Shown: positions 10,076 through 20,091, counted from the first letter of the stretch. The stretch: 64,000 nt of DNA from Afipia sp. P52-10 (GCF_000516555.1 NZ_AZSJ01000003.1:1074066-1138065), one strand, 5' to 3'. Numbers and translations are program-made. Notes: generated from the letters alone by a model not told the origin.

Positions 10076-10786
10076 ATGTTGACCCGCCGCTTTTTCTGCG
10101 CCTGCTTCACAGCTGGATTTGCAGCGAGCCTGCTCGCTCCCTCCGCTCACGCCCAAACCAGCGAATGCGCCGTCTTCACGCCGAACCGGCAGAAGCAGCT
10201 CAGTCCTGACGACGCGATCGCGCGGCTGACATCTGGCAACGAGCGTTTCGTCAGCGGCAAGAGCATCAATTGCGACCTGCGCCAGCAGGTGAAGGACACC
10301 GCCAAGGCACAGGCACCGTTTGCCGCCATCATCGGCTGCATGGATTCGCGCGTGCCGCCTGAACTGGTGTTCGACCAGCGCATCGGCGACGTGTTCTGCG
10401 TGCGCATCGCTGGAAATTTCATCAACACCGACATGATCGGCAGCCTGGAATACGCCACCAAAGTCGTCGGCGCGCGCGCGATCGTCGTGCTCGGCCATAG
10501 CGACTGCGGTGCGGTCAAAGGCGCGATCGACGACGTCAAGCTCGGCAACCTGACGGCCACGCTCGCACATATCCGCCCGGCCGTCGCGGCGACCAAGGTC
10601 CAGGGGCCGGCCAATTCCAGCAACGAGGCGTTCGTCAAGGCCGTCACCGAAGCGAATGCGACGATGAGCGCTGCCGCACTGACGCAGCGAAGCCAGATCC
10701 TGAAAGAGCTGGTGGCGGCCAAACAGCTGCGCGTCGTCTCGGCGCTGCATGACATCACCACCGGCCGCGTCAGCTTCCTTTCCTGA
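10076..10786 (+). CDS. Exported beta-class carbonic anhydrase
   Basis: A 236-residue zinc enzyme for reversible CO2 hydration. The beta-class zinc ligands are visible: Cys in GCMDSR (with the Asp-Arg dyad, about residues 90-95) and the His-Cys pair in GHSDCG (about 141-146). Unlike most bacterial beta-carbonic anhydrases it begins with a signal peptide (about residues 1-27, MLTRRFFCACFTAGFAASLL... ending AHAQ), so a periplasmic location is expected. It is convergent with metH (22 nt between stops) and separate from glpK (160-nt gap). It may supply bicarbonate/CO2 exchange across the envelope. The family call is solid; the location is a prediction. Confidence 0.9.
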   Translation: MLTRRFFCACFTAGFAASLLAPSAHAQTSECAVFTPNRQKQLSPDDAIARLTSGNERFVSGKSINCDLRQQVKDTAKAQAPFAAIIGCMDSRVPPELVFDQRIGDVFCVRIAGNFINTDMIGSLEYATKVVGARAIVVLGHSDCGAVKGAIDDVKLGNLTATLAHIRPAVAATKVQGPANSSNEAFVKAVTEANATMSAAALTQRSQILKELVAAKQLRVVSALHDITTGRVSFLS

Positions 10787-10807
10787 GAAGCCGGCCAGCG
10801 AAGCCAG

Positions 10808-13800
10808 TTATCCTGCCTTCGCTTTCTGGCGCAGCCGGACATGCACGGCGCAGGTGCAGCCCGACGGATGCAAGGCGAGATCGGCGGCGAACTCCGCGCG
10901 CTCCGCCTGCGCATCGGCCGCCTTCGCCGCCGGTTTGCTCTCCTGCGGCTTGTTGGCATTGGCGGTCGGAATGTAGTTCAGCACCGGCATCAGCCAACGT
11001 TCGGTCTCGGCGACACTCCAGCCCTTGCGTGCGGAATAGTCCTCGACCTGATCGCGCTCGATCTTGCCGACGCCGAAATACTCCGCCTCCTCGTGGCTGA
11101 AGTAGAGACCCGACACCGACGATCCCGGCCACATGGCGAAGCTCTCGGTCAGCTTCACACCGGCCGTCTTCTCCGCATCGAGCAGGCGGAACAGCGTGCC
11201 CTTCTCTGTGTGGTCGGGCTGCGCCGGATAGCCCGGCGCCGGGCGGATACCCTGATACTGCTCGAGGATCAGCTCGTCGTTGCTGTAGCGTTCATCGGGA
11301 GCATACCCCCACAATTCCTTGCGCACACGCTGATGCATGCGCTCGGCAAAGGCTTCCGCCAGGCGATCAGCCAGCGCCTTCACCAGAATCGACGAGTAGT
11401 CATCGTTCGCATGTTTGAAGCGGTCGGCGATGACATCCTCGCCAATGCCGGCGGTGACGACGAAACCGCCGATGTAATCCGGCACGGCCGTATCCTTCGG
11501 CGCGATGAAGTCGGACAGCGCGACGTTATGACGGCCCTGCCGCTTCTCGAGCTGCTGGCGCAGCGTGTGCAGCGTGGCGATCGGTTGGTTTCGTGTCTCG
11601 TCGGAATAGACGACGATGTCGTCGCCGACGCTGTTCGCCGGCCAGAAGCCGACGGTCGCGCGCGCCCGGAACCACCTCTCGTCGACGATCTGCTTCAGCA
11701 TCGCCTGCGCATCCTCGAACAGCGACCGCGCCGCTTCGCCCTGCTTCGGATCGTCCAGAATCGCCGGATAGCGTCCGCTCAGCTCCCAGGTCTGGAAGAA
11801 CGGCGTCCAGTCGATGTACTCGACCAGCTCTGAGAGGGAGTAATCGTCGAAACTGCGCAGCCCCAGGAACGACGGCTTCTTCGGTTTCGCCTTGCTCCAA
11901 TCGATCTTCAGAGCGTTGTCGCGCGCCTGCTTCAGCGTCAGCCGTTTCTTGTCAGCCTGCGCCTTCGCATGGGTCGCGGCGATCCTCAGGTACTCGTCGC
12001 GCACTTCCGCAGCATAAGACGTCCGCCGTTCCGGTGACAGCAATGACGAGGCAACGCCGACCGCGCGGCTCGCGTCGTTCACATGCACCACCGCACCGCG
12101 CTGATAATTCGGGTCGATCTTCACCGCCGTATGCACGCGGCTGGTGGTCGCGCCGCCGATCAGGAGCGGCACGGTGAACTGATTGCGCTCCATCTCGGCC
12201 GCCAGATGACACATCTCGTCCAGTGACGGCGTGATCAGACCCGACAGGCCGATGATATCGGCGCCCTCCGCCTTGGCGGTTTCGAGGATCTTCGCCGCGG
12301 GCACCATCACGCCGAGGTCGATCACCTCGAAGTTGTTGCACTGAAGCACGACGCCGACGATGTTCTTGCCGATGTCGTGAACGTCGCCCTTCACGGTGGC
12401 GAGCACGATCTTGCCGGCGGAGTTGCGGCTGTCACCGCCGCCATTCTTCGCCTTCTCCTCCTCCATGAACGGCAGCAGATAGGCGACCGCCTGCTTCATC
12501 ACCCGCGCCGACTTCACAACCTGCGGCAGGAACATCTTGCCGGCGCCGAACAGATCGCCGACCACGTTCATGCCGTCCATCAGCGGCCCTTCGATCACCG
12601 CCAGCGGCCGATCGGCGGCAAGCCGCGCCTCTTCGGTATCCTGCTCGATGAACTCGGTGATGCCGTGCACCAGCGCATGGCTGAGGCGCTTGTTCACGTC
12701 CCAGCCGCGCCAGGCGAGATCGGCCTCCTTGGTCTGCTTCTCCTTGCCGCGGAAGCTTTCGGCGAGCGCCAGCAGCCGCTCCGACGCACCGGGATCGCGG
12801 TTAAGCACCACGTCTTCGCATGCCTCACGCAGCTTCGGATCGAGGTCGTCATAGACGGCCATTTGGCCGGCATTAACGATGCCCATGTCCATGCCCGCCT
12901 TGATGGCGTGATACAGGAACACCGAGTGCATCGCCTCGCGTACCGGCTCGTTGCCGCGGAACGAAAACGACAGGTTCGAGACACCGCCGGAGATATGACA
13001 GTGCGGCAGATTCTGCCTGATCCAGCGCGTCGCCTCGATGAAATCGACGCCGTAGTTGTTGTGCTCCTCGATACCGGTGGCGACCGCGAAGATGTTCGGA
13101 TCGAAAATGATATCCTCGGGCGGGAAGTTCACCTTGTTGACGAGGATGTCGTAGGCGCGCTTGCAGATTTCGGTCTTGCGCGCAAACGTGTCGGCCTGGC
13201 CGACCTCATCGAACGCCATCACCACTACCGCGGCGCCATGGCGGCGCGCAATCGTCGCCTCATGGATGAACTTCTCCTCGCCCTCCTTCATGGAGATCGA
13301 GTTGACGATCGGCTTGCCTTGAATGCACTTCAGGCCAGCCTCGATCACATGGAATTTCGAGGAATCAACCATCACCGGCACGCGGGCGATATCCGGCTCG
13401 CTGGCGACGAGGTTGAGGAACGTCACCATCGCAGCTTCCGAATCCAGCAGCCCCTCGTCCATGTTGACGTCGATCACCTGCGCGCCGTTCTCCACCTGCT
13501 CGCGCGCGACGGCAAGCGCCGCCGTGTAGTCGCCGTTGGTGATCAGTTTGCGGAAGCGGGCCGAGCCGGTGACGTTGGTACGCTCGCCGATATTGACGAA
13601 TGGAATATCCGGCGTCAGCTCGAACGGCTCCAGCCCCGACAGGCGGAAGCGGCGCGGCACCTCGGCGATCACGCGCGGCTTGTGCGGCGCGACCGCGTTG
13701 GCGATGGCCGCGATGTGATCCGGCGTCGTGCCGCAGCAGCCGCCGACGATGTTGACGAGGCCGCTGGAGGCAAATTCGCCGACCAGACCCGCCATATAGT

Positions 13801-14686
13801 CCGGCGTCTCATCGTAGCCGCCGAACTCGTTCGGCAGACCGGCGTTCGGATAGGCGCAGACCAGGGTATCGGCAACGCGGCCGATATCGGCGATGTGCGC
13901 GCGCAGGTCTTCCGCGCCGAGCGCACAGTTGAAGCCGATCGAGAACGGATTGGCGTGGCGCACCGAATTCCAGAACGCCTCCGGCGTCTGGCCCGACAGC
14001 AGGCGGCCGGACTTGTCGGTGATGGTGCCGGAGATCATTAGCGGAACTTTGATGCCGCGTTCCTCGCAGATTTCCGAGATCGCGTAGAGCGCTGCCTTCG
14101 CGTTCAGCGTGTCGAAAATGGTCTCGACCAGCAGGATGTCGGCACCGCCATCAAGCAGACCTTTCGCCTGCTCACCATAGGCCACGCGCAATTCGTCGAA
14201 CGTCACCGCACGATAACCGGGATTGGACACGTCCGGCGAGATCGACGCGGTGCGGTTGGTCGGCCCGAGGGCACCGGCGACGAAGCGCGGCTTGCCGTCT
14301 TCGGCCGCAACCCGCACGGCAGCCGCCTTGGCAAGCTTCGCGCCTTCGAGATTCAGCTCATAGGCGAGCGACGACAGGTCGTAATCGGCCTGCGCGATCG
14401 ATGTGGACGAGAAGGTGTTGGTGGCGACGATGTCGGCGCCGGCGCGCAGGTACTGCGCATGAATGTCCTCGATCGCCTTCGGCTGGGTGAGGATCAAAAG
14501 GTCGTTATTGCCGCGCAGATCGCGATGGAAATCCTTGAAGCGCTCGCCGCGGAACGCCGCCTCGTCGAACTGCAGGCCCTGGATCATCGTGCCCATGGCG
14601 CCGTCGAGCACGAGGATGCGCTCGGCGGCGAGCTTGCGCAGGGTGGCTTCGACGGAAGATATCTTGCTGGTCACTGGCCTATCCAT
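10808..14686 (-). CDS. metH: Cobalamin-dependent methionine synthase
   Basis: A 1292-residue modular enzyme transferring the methyl group of 5-methyltetrahydrofolate to homocysteine via cobalamin. All four modules are readable: homocysteine-binding barrel (about residues 1-340, zinc cysteines in GFNCALG and [10 protein letters not shown]), pterin-binding domain (about 355-630), cobalamin domain with the lower ligand motif DVHDIGKN (His near 770), and the SAM-binding reactivation domain (about 960-1270, [12 protein letters not shown]). Length is slightly above the usual 1230. It lies downstream of metF on the same strand, separated by a repeat-bearing 137-nt gap; metF makes its methyl donor. 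No cobalamin riboswitch is recognisable in that gap. Confidence 0.97.
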   Translation of the reverse strand: MDRPVTSKISSVEATLRKLAAERILVLDGAMGTMIQGLQFDEAAFRGERFKDFHRDLRGNNDLLILTQPKAIEDIHAQYLRAGADIVATNTFSSTSIAQADYDLSSLAYELNLEGAKLAKAAAVRVAAEDGKPRFVAGALGPTNRTASISPDVSNPGYRAVTFDELRVAYGEQAKGLLDGGADILLVETIFDTLNAKAALYAISEICEERGIKVPLMISGTITDKSGRLLSGQTPEAFWNSVRHANPFSIGFNCALGAEDLRAHIADIGRVADTLVCAYPNAGLPNEFGGYDETPDYMAGLVGEFASSGLVNIVGGCCGTTPDHIAAIANAVAPHKPRVIAEVPRRFRLSGLEPFELTPDIPFVNIGERTNVTGSARFRKLITNGDYTAALAVAREQVENGAQVIDVNMDEGLLDSEAAMVTFLNLVASEPDIARVPVMVDSSKFHVIEAGLKCIQGKPIVNSISMKEGEEKFIHEATIARRHGAAVVVMAFDEVGQADTFARKTEICKRAYDILVNKVNFPPEDIIFDPNIFAVATGIEEHNNYGVDFIEATRWIRQNLPHCHISGGVSNLSFSFRGNEPVREAMHSVFLYHAIKAGMDMGIVNAGQMAVYDDLDPKLREACEDVVLNRDPGASERLLALAESFRGKEKQTKEADLAWRGWDVNKRLSHALVHGITEFIEQDTEEARLAADRPLAVIEGPLMDGMNVVGDLFGAGKMFLPQVVKSARVMKQAVAYLLPFMEEEKAKNGGGDSRNSAGKIVLATVKGDVHDIGKNIVGVVLQCNNFEVIDLGVMVPAAKILETAKAEGADIIGLSGLITPSLDEMCHLAAEMERNQFTVPLLIGGATTSRVHTAVKIDPNYQRGAVVHVNDASRAVGVASSLLSPERRTSYAAEVRDEYLRIAATHAKAQADKKRLTLKQARDNALKIDWSKAKPKKPSFLGLRSFDDYSLSELVEYIDWTPFFQTWELSGRYPAILDDPKQGEAARSLFEDAQAMLKQIVDERWFRARATVGFWPANSVGDDIVVYSDETRNQPIATLHTLRQQLEKRQGRHNVALSDFIAPKDTAVPDYIGGFVVTAGIGEDVIADRFKHANDDYSSILVKALADRLAEAFAERMHQRVRKELWGYAPDERYSNDELILEQYQGIRPAPGYPAQPDHTEKGTLFRLLDAEKTAGVKLTESFAMWPGSSVSGLYFSHEEAEYFGVGKIERDQVEDYSARKGWSVAETERWLMPVLNYIPTANANKPQESKPAAKAADAQAERAEFAADLALHPSGCTCAVHVRLRQKAKAG

Positions 14687-14696
14687 TCACTCGGTC

Positions 14697-14795
14697 GTCA
14701 TTCCGGGGCGCGAATGCAATGAGCGAACCCGGAATCCATAACCACCACAGGGAGTATGGATTCCGGGCTTGCACCTTCGGTGCACCCCGGACGAC
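14697..14795. repeat. Intergenic hairpin repeat between metF and metH
   Basis: A nested inverted repeat. The inner arms CCCGGAATCCATA (14728-14740) and TATGGATTCCGGG (14755-14767) are perfectly complementary over 13 nt. The outer arms GTCATTCCGGGGCGC (14697-14711) and GCACCCCGGACGAC (14782-14795) pair imperfectly. A small TGCACC/GGTGCA hairpin sits in the right half. I recognise this as a widespread Bradyrhizobium-type intergenic element. In the metF-metH transcript it would form a stable structure just before the metH start. Confidence 0.8.
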
Positions 14796-14823
14796 ACGTT
14801 CAGATTCCTTGTTCGATCGCGTC

Positions 14824-15756
14824 TCACGCCGCCTTCTGCGCGCTATTGGCGCGGAAGCCGAGCAGATGGCTGATGGCGAAGACGAGATCGGCGCGGTTCA
14901 TCGTGTAGAAATGGAAATTGTCGACGCCGTGCTTGTTGAGCTTCTGCACCTGGCCCGCGGCAACGGCAGCGGCGATCAGCTTGCGGGTCTCCGGATCGTC
15001 ATCGAGCCCGTCGAACTTCTCCGACAGCCAAGCCGGCACGCTGGCGCCGGCGCGGGTGGCGAAGTTCTTCGCCAGCTTGAAGTTCTGCACCGGAAGGATA
15101 CCCGGCACGATCGGGATCGCGATGCCGCGTGCGCGCACGCGATCGACGTAGCGGTTGTAGAGATCGTTGTCGAAGAAGAACTGGGTGATGGCCCGCGCCG
15201 CGCCGGCATCGACCTTGGCCTTCAGCACGTCGATGTCGGCATCGAGGCTCGCGCTCTCGGGATGCTTCTCCGGATAGGCCGACACCGAGACTTCGATGTC
15301 CGGGTAACGCTTCTTGATGCCTGCGACGAGAGCGGCCGAACTCTGATAGCCGTCCGGATGCGCCTTGTAGGCCGCGCCAATGCCGGCAGACGGATCGCCG
15401 CGCAGCGCGACGATATGACGGACGCCGGTCTCGTGATAGCGCGCGACCACCTCATCGATCTCGCCGCGCGAGGCATCGACGCAGGTGAGATGCGCCGCCG
15501 GGGTCAGACTGGTCTCCTTCAGGATGCGGGCGATGGTCGCATGTGTCCGCTCGCGCGTGGAACCGCCCGCACCATACGTCACCGATACGAACGAAGGCTC
15601 CAGCGGCGCGAGACGCTTGATCGTCTCCCACAGCGTCTGCTCCATCTCCTCGGTCTTCGGAGGAAAGAACTCGAAGGAAATCTTCGGCAGCTTGCGGCCG
15701 CCAGCGGCCTGCTGCCCCTGATTCGCGCTATCACTCATCGCCACCACCGCCCGCAT
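14824..15756 (-). CDS. metF: 5,10-methylenetetrahydrofolate reductase
   Basis: A 310-residue FAD-dependent TIM-barrel enzyme that reduces methylene-tetrahydrofolate to methyl-tetrahydrofolate for MetH. Family motifs: SFEFFPPKTEE (about residues 28-38), SVTYGAGGSTRERTHA (about 58-73), HLTCVDASR and FFFDNDLY (Asp and Asn of the active site). It is upstream of metH on the same strand, the expected partner. Its own 5' region (15757-16147) is unusually AT-rich and carries repeated GGGAA-TTCCC palindromes that could be operators. Confidence 0.96.
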   Translation of the reverse strand: MRAVVAMSDSANQGQQAAGGRKLPKISFEFFPPKTEEMEQTLWETIKRLAPLEPSFVSVTYGAGGSTRERTHATIARILKETSLTPAAHLTCVDASRGEIDEVVARYHETGVRHIVALRGDPSAGIGAAYKAHPDGYQSSAALVAGIKKRYPDIEVSVSAYPEKHPESASLDADIDVLKAKVDAGAARAITQFFFDNDLYNRYVDRVRARGIAIPIVPGILPVQNFKLAKNFATRAGASVPAWLSEKFDGLDDDPETRKLIAAAVAAGQVQKLNKHGVDNFHFYTMNRADLVFAISHLLGFRANSAQKAA

Positions 15757-16147
15757 CGTCCGGGCCCATCCCGAACGTCTCGCGCTGTCTCGCTCTCTTG
15801 GGTTAATTCCACCAACATTAGGGGACAGGATCGGCTCAAGACAGGGGAAAGTTGCAAAATTTCCATGGGAAGTTTCCCATAGACCTCACCATATAGCATA
15901 ATTTGACTCGAAAATGCCGCTAGTGGGACGAACATGCCGCCTCATCCAAATCAAAAAATGGAAAATATTTTCAAGAAATCAATGCATTAATTGATAATAT
16001 CAATCTTTGCGACGGAATCGAATGGTGGGAAGTTTTCCCCTTGATCAAGGACTATACGCTCCTTGTCCCACGATCATGCCGATCCTCGAAGCCCAGCAAT
16101 GTGTTCCGCCACCTTGTCGACGACAGAACGCCCGCTAGCTTTCGCCC
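15757..16147. promoter_or_regulatory. Divergent AT-rich control region with GGGAA/TTCCC palindromes
   Basis: A 391-nt gap between metF (leftward) and the luciferase-like gene (rightward). Its middle (15940-16010) is strongly AT-rich compared with the rest of the window. It contains a 16-nt inverted repeat ATGGGAAGTTTCCCAT (15865-15880), a related GGGAAGTTTTCCC (16027-16039), and a looser GGGGAAAG...TTTCC (15844-15863). No ORF or RNA gene is recognised. The two spaced palindromes could be binding sites for one regulator acting on either gene; the regulator is unknown. I did not recognise a SAM riboswitch. Confidence 0.45.
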
Positions 16148-17164
16148 ATGACCCACCTCTCCGTTCTCGACCTCTCGCTCGTCACCACCGACACCCCGCC
16201 CTCGGCGGCGCTGCGCAACAGCATCGACCTCGGGCAGCACGTCGATGCCCTGGGCTATTCGCGTTACTGGACCGCGGAACATCACAACCTCGCCTCGGTG
16301 GCGAGCCCGGCACCCGATCTGATGATCGGCCAGGTGGCGGCGGCGACGAAGCGCATCCGGGTCGGCTCAGGCGGCGTGATGCTGCCGAATCACGCCCCGC
16401 TGGTGGTGGCCGAGCGCTTCAAGATGCTGGAGGGACTATTCCCAGGCCGCATCGACCTCGGCCTCGGCCGGGCCCCGGGCACCGACCCGGCCACCGCCTA
16501 CGCGCTGCGAGCCAAGCTCGACGGACGCAACGGCGACGAGTTCCTGGAACGGCTGATGGAACTGATGCTGTGGGAGACGCGCAATTTCCCGGAAGGGCAC
16601 CCGTTCAACAACGTGGTGGCGATGCCGTCCGATGCACCGCTGCCGCCGATCTGGCTGCTCGGCTCGTCGGATTACTCGGCCGACCTTTCCGCGCAGATCG
16701 GCATGGGCTTCGCGTTCGCGCACCACTTCGCCACCTATGACGCCGTCGAGGCCATGACCCACTATCGCGCGCGCTTCAAGCCGTCGCCATCCCGCTCCAC
16801 GCCTTGGGCTATCCTGGCGGTGGCAGCGATTGCCGCCGAGACGGACGAGGAAGCCGAATATCTGGCGGCCTCCATGGACCTGAACCGGCTGCGGCGGGAT
16901 CGCGGGCAGTATTTTCCGTTGCCGAGCCCGGAAGAGGCCCTGGCTTATCCTTATACCGAGCAGGATCGCATCAAGCTGGCCCGCGCGCGCAAGCGCCTGT
17001 TCGTCGGCAGTGCCGCGACTGTGCGCGAAAAGCTGCAACCGCTGATCGAGGCCTGCCAGGCTGACGAAGTGATGATCACCACCAGCATCTACGATCACGA
17101 AAAGCGGAAGCACTCCTACACGCTGCTGGCGGACGCCTTCGGCCTGGAAAAGGCGACGCCCTGA
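16148..17164 (+). CDS. LLM-class (luciferase-like) flavin-dependent oxidoreductase
   Basis: A 338-residue TIM-barrel monooxygenase of the bacterial-luciferase superfamily that uses reduced FMN. The N-terminal pattern LSVLDLSLV...LGYSRYWTAEHHNLASVASPAPDLMIGQVAAAT (residues about 4-70) and FPGRIDLGLGRAPGTDP (about 98-114) match the MsnO8-type branch, whose substrates are mostly unknown. Start is ATG 16148. It is followed at 48 nt by a small membrane-protein gene on the same strand, perhaps co-transcribed. A specific substrate cannot be read from the sequence. Confidence 0.85.
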   Translation: MTHLSVLDLSLVTTDTPPSAALRNSIDLGQHVDALGYSRYWTAEHHNLASVASPAPDLMIGQVAAATKRIRVGSGGVMLPNHAPLVVAERFKMLEGLFPGRIDLGLGRAPGTDPATAYALRAKLDGRNGDEFLERLMELMLWETRNFPEGHPFNNVVAMPSDAPLPPIWLLGSSDYSADLSAQIGMGFAFAHHFATYDAVEAMTHYRARFKPSPSRSTPWAILAVAAIAAETDEEAEYLAASMDLNRLRRDRGQYFPLPSPEEALAYPYTEQDRIKLARARKRLFVGSAATVREKLQPLIEACQADEVMITTSIYDHEKRKHSYTLLADAFGLEKATP

Positions 17165-17212
17165 CATAATTTCGATCCGCTGAGGGTGCTTAGTCCCTCA
17201 CGGAGAGCCATC

Positions 17213-17542
17213 ATGCGCACCCGCGACCCCGACATCCTGCTTTTGCCGTTCCTGCTGCCGCTATTCATCGTCGGCTCGATTCCACTGCTGTTGCTGGCCT
17301 TTCTCGGCTACGCAGGCCTCGGACTCGCCGGCCTGCTGATGATCCTGGCTGCCCAGCGCGATGAATTCGACGCCACCAGCACCATTGTCCGGCAGACCAT
17401 CACGCAAGGCGTGCTGAGCGCATCCGACCGCGCCGCGCAGAGCGCCGACGTGCTGACCGCCATCCGCCTCGGCCATGTTCTGGTCGCAGCCGGCATCGCG
17501 TCGATCGTCTGCTCGATCGCCGGGCTTTATTTCTCGAGCTGA
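17213..17542 (+). CDS. Small membrane protein of unknown function
   Basis: A 109-residue protein. ATG 17213 has CGGAGAG six nucleotides upstream, better than the in-frame GTG at 17186. The N-terminal third (DILLLPFLLPLFIVGSIPLLLLAFLGYAGLGLAGLLMIL) contains two closely spaced hydrophobic segments. A third segment lies at the C-terminus (VLVAAGIASIVCSIAGLYF), with a polar region between. I do not recognise a family. It sits between the luciferase-like gene and the convergent pheA. Confidence 0.65.
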   Translation: MRTRDPDILLLPFLLPLFIVGSIPLLLLAFLGYAGLGLAGLLMILAAQRDEFDATSTIVRQTITQGVLSASDRAAQSADVLTAIRLGHVLVAAGIASIVCSIAGLYFSS

Positions 17543-17586
17543 AATCGTCTGGGGCGGACGAGGTCGGCCGCGCCTGCCTCACCGCA

Positions 17587-18429
17587 TCATTCCGCCGCGA
17601 ACGTCTCGCGGAAGGGATGCGCCGGATAGACGCCGACGATGCGGAATTCCTTGGAGAAGAACTTCAGCTCCTCCAGCGCGAACGCCAGCCCGCGATCCTC
17701 CGGGTGACCATCCACATCGACATAGAACTGGGTGGCGAAGAAATTGCCATCGACCATATAGCTTTCCAGCTTGGTCATGTTGATGCCATTGGTGGCGAAG
17801 CCGCCCAGCGCCTTGTACAGCGCCGCCGGCACGTTGCGGACATTGAACACGAATGTCGTCACCACGTGACCGGAGTTCTGCGCCGCCCATTTCGGCTCGC
17901 GGGCCAGCACGACGAAGCGCGTGGTGTTGTGCTGCTCGTCCTCGACGTCCTCCGCCAAGATATCGAGGCCGTAAATCTGCGCCGCCAGCCGCGGTGCGAT
18001 CGCAGCACATGAGCGATCCCCGCGCGCCGCGATGATCCGCGCCGATCCGGCGGTGTCTCCCGCCACGATCGGCCGGATGCCGAGCTTGCGGATGATCCGC
18101 CGGCACTGGCCGAGCGCGTGCACGTGGCTCTCGACCGTCTTGATGTCGGTGAGCGCGGTGCCGCGCAGCCCCATCAGCTGATGGCGAATCGGCAGGAACC
18201 ATTCGCCGATGATGAACAGGCCCGATTGCGGCAGCAGGTGATGAATATCGGCGACACGGCCGGCGACCGAGTTTTCGATCGGGATCATGCCGAGATCGGC
18301 CTCACCGGACGAGATCGCCGCCAGCGCATCCTCGAAGGTCGCACATGGCAGCGCCTCCGCATCCGGATAGGCCTCGTCGATGGCGATGTGGGAATTGGCG
18401 CCCAATTCGCCCTGGAATGCGATTTTCAT
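17587..18429 (-). CDS. pheA: Prephenate dehydratase
   Basis: A 280-residue monofunctional enzyme converting prephenate to phenylpyruvate in phenylalanine biosynthesis. The catalytic domain (about residues 1-180) has the start MKIAFQGELGANSH, the IPIENSVAGRV segment, and the catalytic NTTRFVVL motif (about 170-177). A C-terminal ACT domain (about 195-275, with NGINMTKLESY) should give feedback inhibition by phenylalanine. No chorismate mutase domain is fused. kdsB lies 46 nt upstream on the same strand, an arrangement common in this bacterial group. Confidence 0.95.
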   Translation of the reverse strand: MKIAFQGELGANSHIAIDEAYPDAEALPCATFEDALAAISSGEADLGMIPIENSVAGRVADIHHLLPQSGLFIIGEWFLPIRHQLMGLRGTALTDIKTVESHVHALGQCRRIIRKLGIRPIVAGDTAGSARIIAARGDRSCAAIAPRLAAQIYGLDILAEDVEDEQHNTTRFVVLAREPKWAAQNSGHVVTTFVFNVRNVPAALYKALGGFATNGINMTKLESYMVDGNFFATQFYVDVDGHPEDRGLAFALEELKFFSKEFRIVGVYPAHPFRETFAAE

Positions 18430-18475
18430 AGCCGTGCTCTTACTGCCTTCTGCTCATTCTTCAAGGCGTTTCGCG

Positions 18476-19222
18476 TCAGGGCTTCATTGCACCCAGCATC
18501 CGCCGCGCCGCCTCGAGGTCCTCGGGCGTATCGACCCCGAGCGGTACCGAATCCACCACTGTCACGTCGATCCGCATACCGGCTTCGAGCGCCCGCAACT
18601 GCTCCAGCTTCTCGCGATTCTCCAACGGCGACGGCGGCAGCGTCACGAAACGAGCCAGCGCCGCACGCCGGTAGGCGTAGATGCCGATGTGATGATAGCG
18701 CGGCCCGTCGCCATAGGGCGCGGTGGCGCGGGTGAAATAGAGCGCGCGCAGGCGCGTGGCAGACAGCGGCGATCCGACCACCTTCACCACGTTGGGATTG
18801 GTGTGTTCGTCGTCCCGGCTGATCGGCACGGCCAGGGTGGCGATATCGACCGCAGGATCGTCCAGAACCGTGGCAACCGCGCGGATGTCCGCCGGCGGGA
18901 TCGTCGGCAGGTCGCCTTGCAGGTTGATGATGGTCTCAACCCTGCCCGCCGGGTCGAGAGTTTGCAGCGCCTCGAAGATTCGGTCCGAGCCGGAGGGATG
19001 GTCGGCACGGGTCATGACCGCCTCGCCACCCTGGTCCCGCACCGCCTGGGCGATTTCGGCAGCATCCGTCGCCACCACCACCCGGCCAGCAGCGGCGGCG
19101 GCGGCGCGGCGCAACACCTGCACGATCATCGGCAGGCCGGCGATATCCTTCAACGGCTTGCCCGGCAGCCGGGTCGAGGCCATGCGCGCCGGAATCAGGA
19201 TCAGGGTCGAGGCTGACGACAT
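18476..19222 (-). CDS. kdsB: 3-deoxy-manno-octulosonate cytidylyltransferase (CMP-KDO synthetase)
   Basis: A 248-residue cytoplasmic enzyme activating KDO with CTP for lipopolysaccharide inner-core synthesis. Motifs include [25 protein letters not shown] (about residues 8-32), [25 protein letters not shown] and the C-terminal [15 protein letters not shown]. The frame is open upstream to 19318, but that extension is a Cys/His-rich reading of a 12-nt tandem repeat and is not part of KdsB proteins. ATG 19222 ([16 protein letters not shown]) is therefore chosen. Likely co-transcribed with pheA. Confidence 0.95.
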   Translation of the reverse strand: MSSASTLILIPARMASTRLPGKPLKDIAGLPMIVQVLRRAAAAAAGRVVVATDAAEIAQAVRDQGGEAVMTRADHPSGSDRIFEALQTLDPAGRVETIINLQGDLPTIPPADIRAVATVLDDPAVDIATLAVPISRDDEHTNPNVVKVVGSPLSATRLRALYFTRATAPYGDGPRYHHIGIYAYRRAALARFVTLPPSPLENREKLEQLRALEAGMRIDVTVVDSVPLGVDTPEDLEAARRMLGAMKP

Positions 19223-19233
19223 GGGGCGGGCCT

Positions 19234-19275
19234 GGATGCAGGCGTGGGTGCAGACATGGATGCAGACATGGGTGC
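19234..19275. repeat. 12-nt tandem repeat upstream of kdsB
   Basis: About three and a half units of the form GG(A/G)TGCAGACAT: 19234-19245, 19246-19257, 19258-19269 and a partial one. They lie in the 283-nt divergent gap between kdsB and cycM, just outside the kdsB start. Because the period is a multiple of three, the kdsB frame stays open through it, which explains the apparent N-terminal extension. Confidence 0.75.
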
Positions 19276-19505
19276 GATGCGCACGCCTCGCCGGTCCGCA
19301 CCGGGCGGGAAAAGGCAAGACAATACGGGGCCTTGGGGTACGGGATTGTCCCGCGGCGGGGCTGTTTATACGGGTTGCCAGAGCCGAGGCAAACCGTTAT
19401 TCCCTCGAAACCGCTCTATCCGGGCGGAATGCGGCCTGCCGCCGCTGTGCGCGGCCCATCGAACATCTTTCGGCTCGATTCGAAACCCTGGGACTGCTGG
19501 GCAAA

Positions 19506-20057
19506 ATGGACTCCTTCGAACTCAACAAGATTCTCGGCGCATTGCTCGGAACGTGTCTCTTCCTGCTGGTGATGAACATCGCCGCGGGTGCGCTCTTCAC
19601 CCCGCCGAAGCTGGAGAAGTCCGGCTATAACATCGAGGTGCCGGAAACCCCGGCCGCGGGCGGCCCGGCCGCTCCCGCCGAACCCTCCAAGCCGATCGAA
19701 GAGCTGCTGGCCAGCGCCTCGGTCGAGAAGGGCGCGGCTTCAGCCAAGAAGTGCATCTCCTGCCACACCTTCGAGAAGGGCGGCCCGAACAAGGTGGGCC
19801 CGAACCTCTATGAGGTGGTCAACCGCGACAAGGGCTCGCATGCCGGCTTCAACTATTCGAACGCCATGAAGGCCAAGGGTGGCAAGTGGACGTTCGACGA
19901 GCTGAATCACTTCCTGGCCAACCCGAAGAGCTACATCACCGGAACCAGCATGAGCTTCGCCGGCCTGCCGCGCGACAGCGAGCGCGCAGACGTGATCGAC
20001 TATCTGCGCACCCTGGCCGATAGCCCTGTTCCGCTGCCGCAGGCCGCAGCGAAATAA
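19506..20057 (+). CDS. cycM: Membrane-anchored cytochrome c, CycM-type
   Basis: A 183-residue class I c-type cytochrome with an uncleaved N-terminal anchor (about residues 12-32, LGTCLFLLVMNIAAGALF). The start MDSFELNKILGALLGT closely resembles CycM of Bradyrhizobium, which carries electrons from the bc1 complex to the aa3 oxidase. Haem attachment is CISCH (about residues 81-85) and the distal methionine is in ITGTSMSFAG (about 143-152). ATG 19506 fits the anchor. The longer open frame upstream overlaps kdsB and is discarded. A strong terminator follows at 20092. Confidence 0.92.
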   Translation: MDSFELNKILGALLGTCLFLLVMNIAAGALFTPPKLEKSGYNIEVPETPAAGGPAAPAEPSKPIEELLASASVEKGAASAKKCISCHTFEKGGPNKVGPNLYEVVNRDKGSHAGFNYSNAMKAKGGKWTFDELNHFLANPKSYITGTSMSFAGLPRDSERADVIDYLRTLADSPVPLPQAAAK

Positions 20058-20091
20058 GTTCGCGCACTCAACATTAACGCGAATTGAGTTG

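Noticed and set aside
12377-14041. 554-codon open frame opposite metH
   Set aside because: Antisense shadow of the conserved MetH reading frame; composition (His/Arg/Asp) is typical of such shadows.
15757-16147. SAM or cobalamin riboswitch upstream of metF
   Set aside because: I could not find the conserved cores of known SAM or B12 riboswitches; the region is described only as AT-rich with palindromes.
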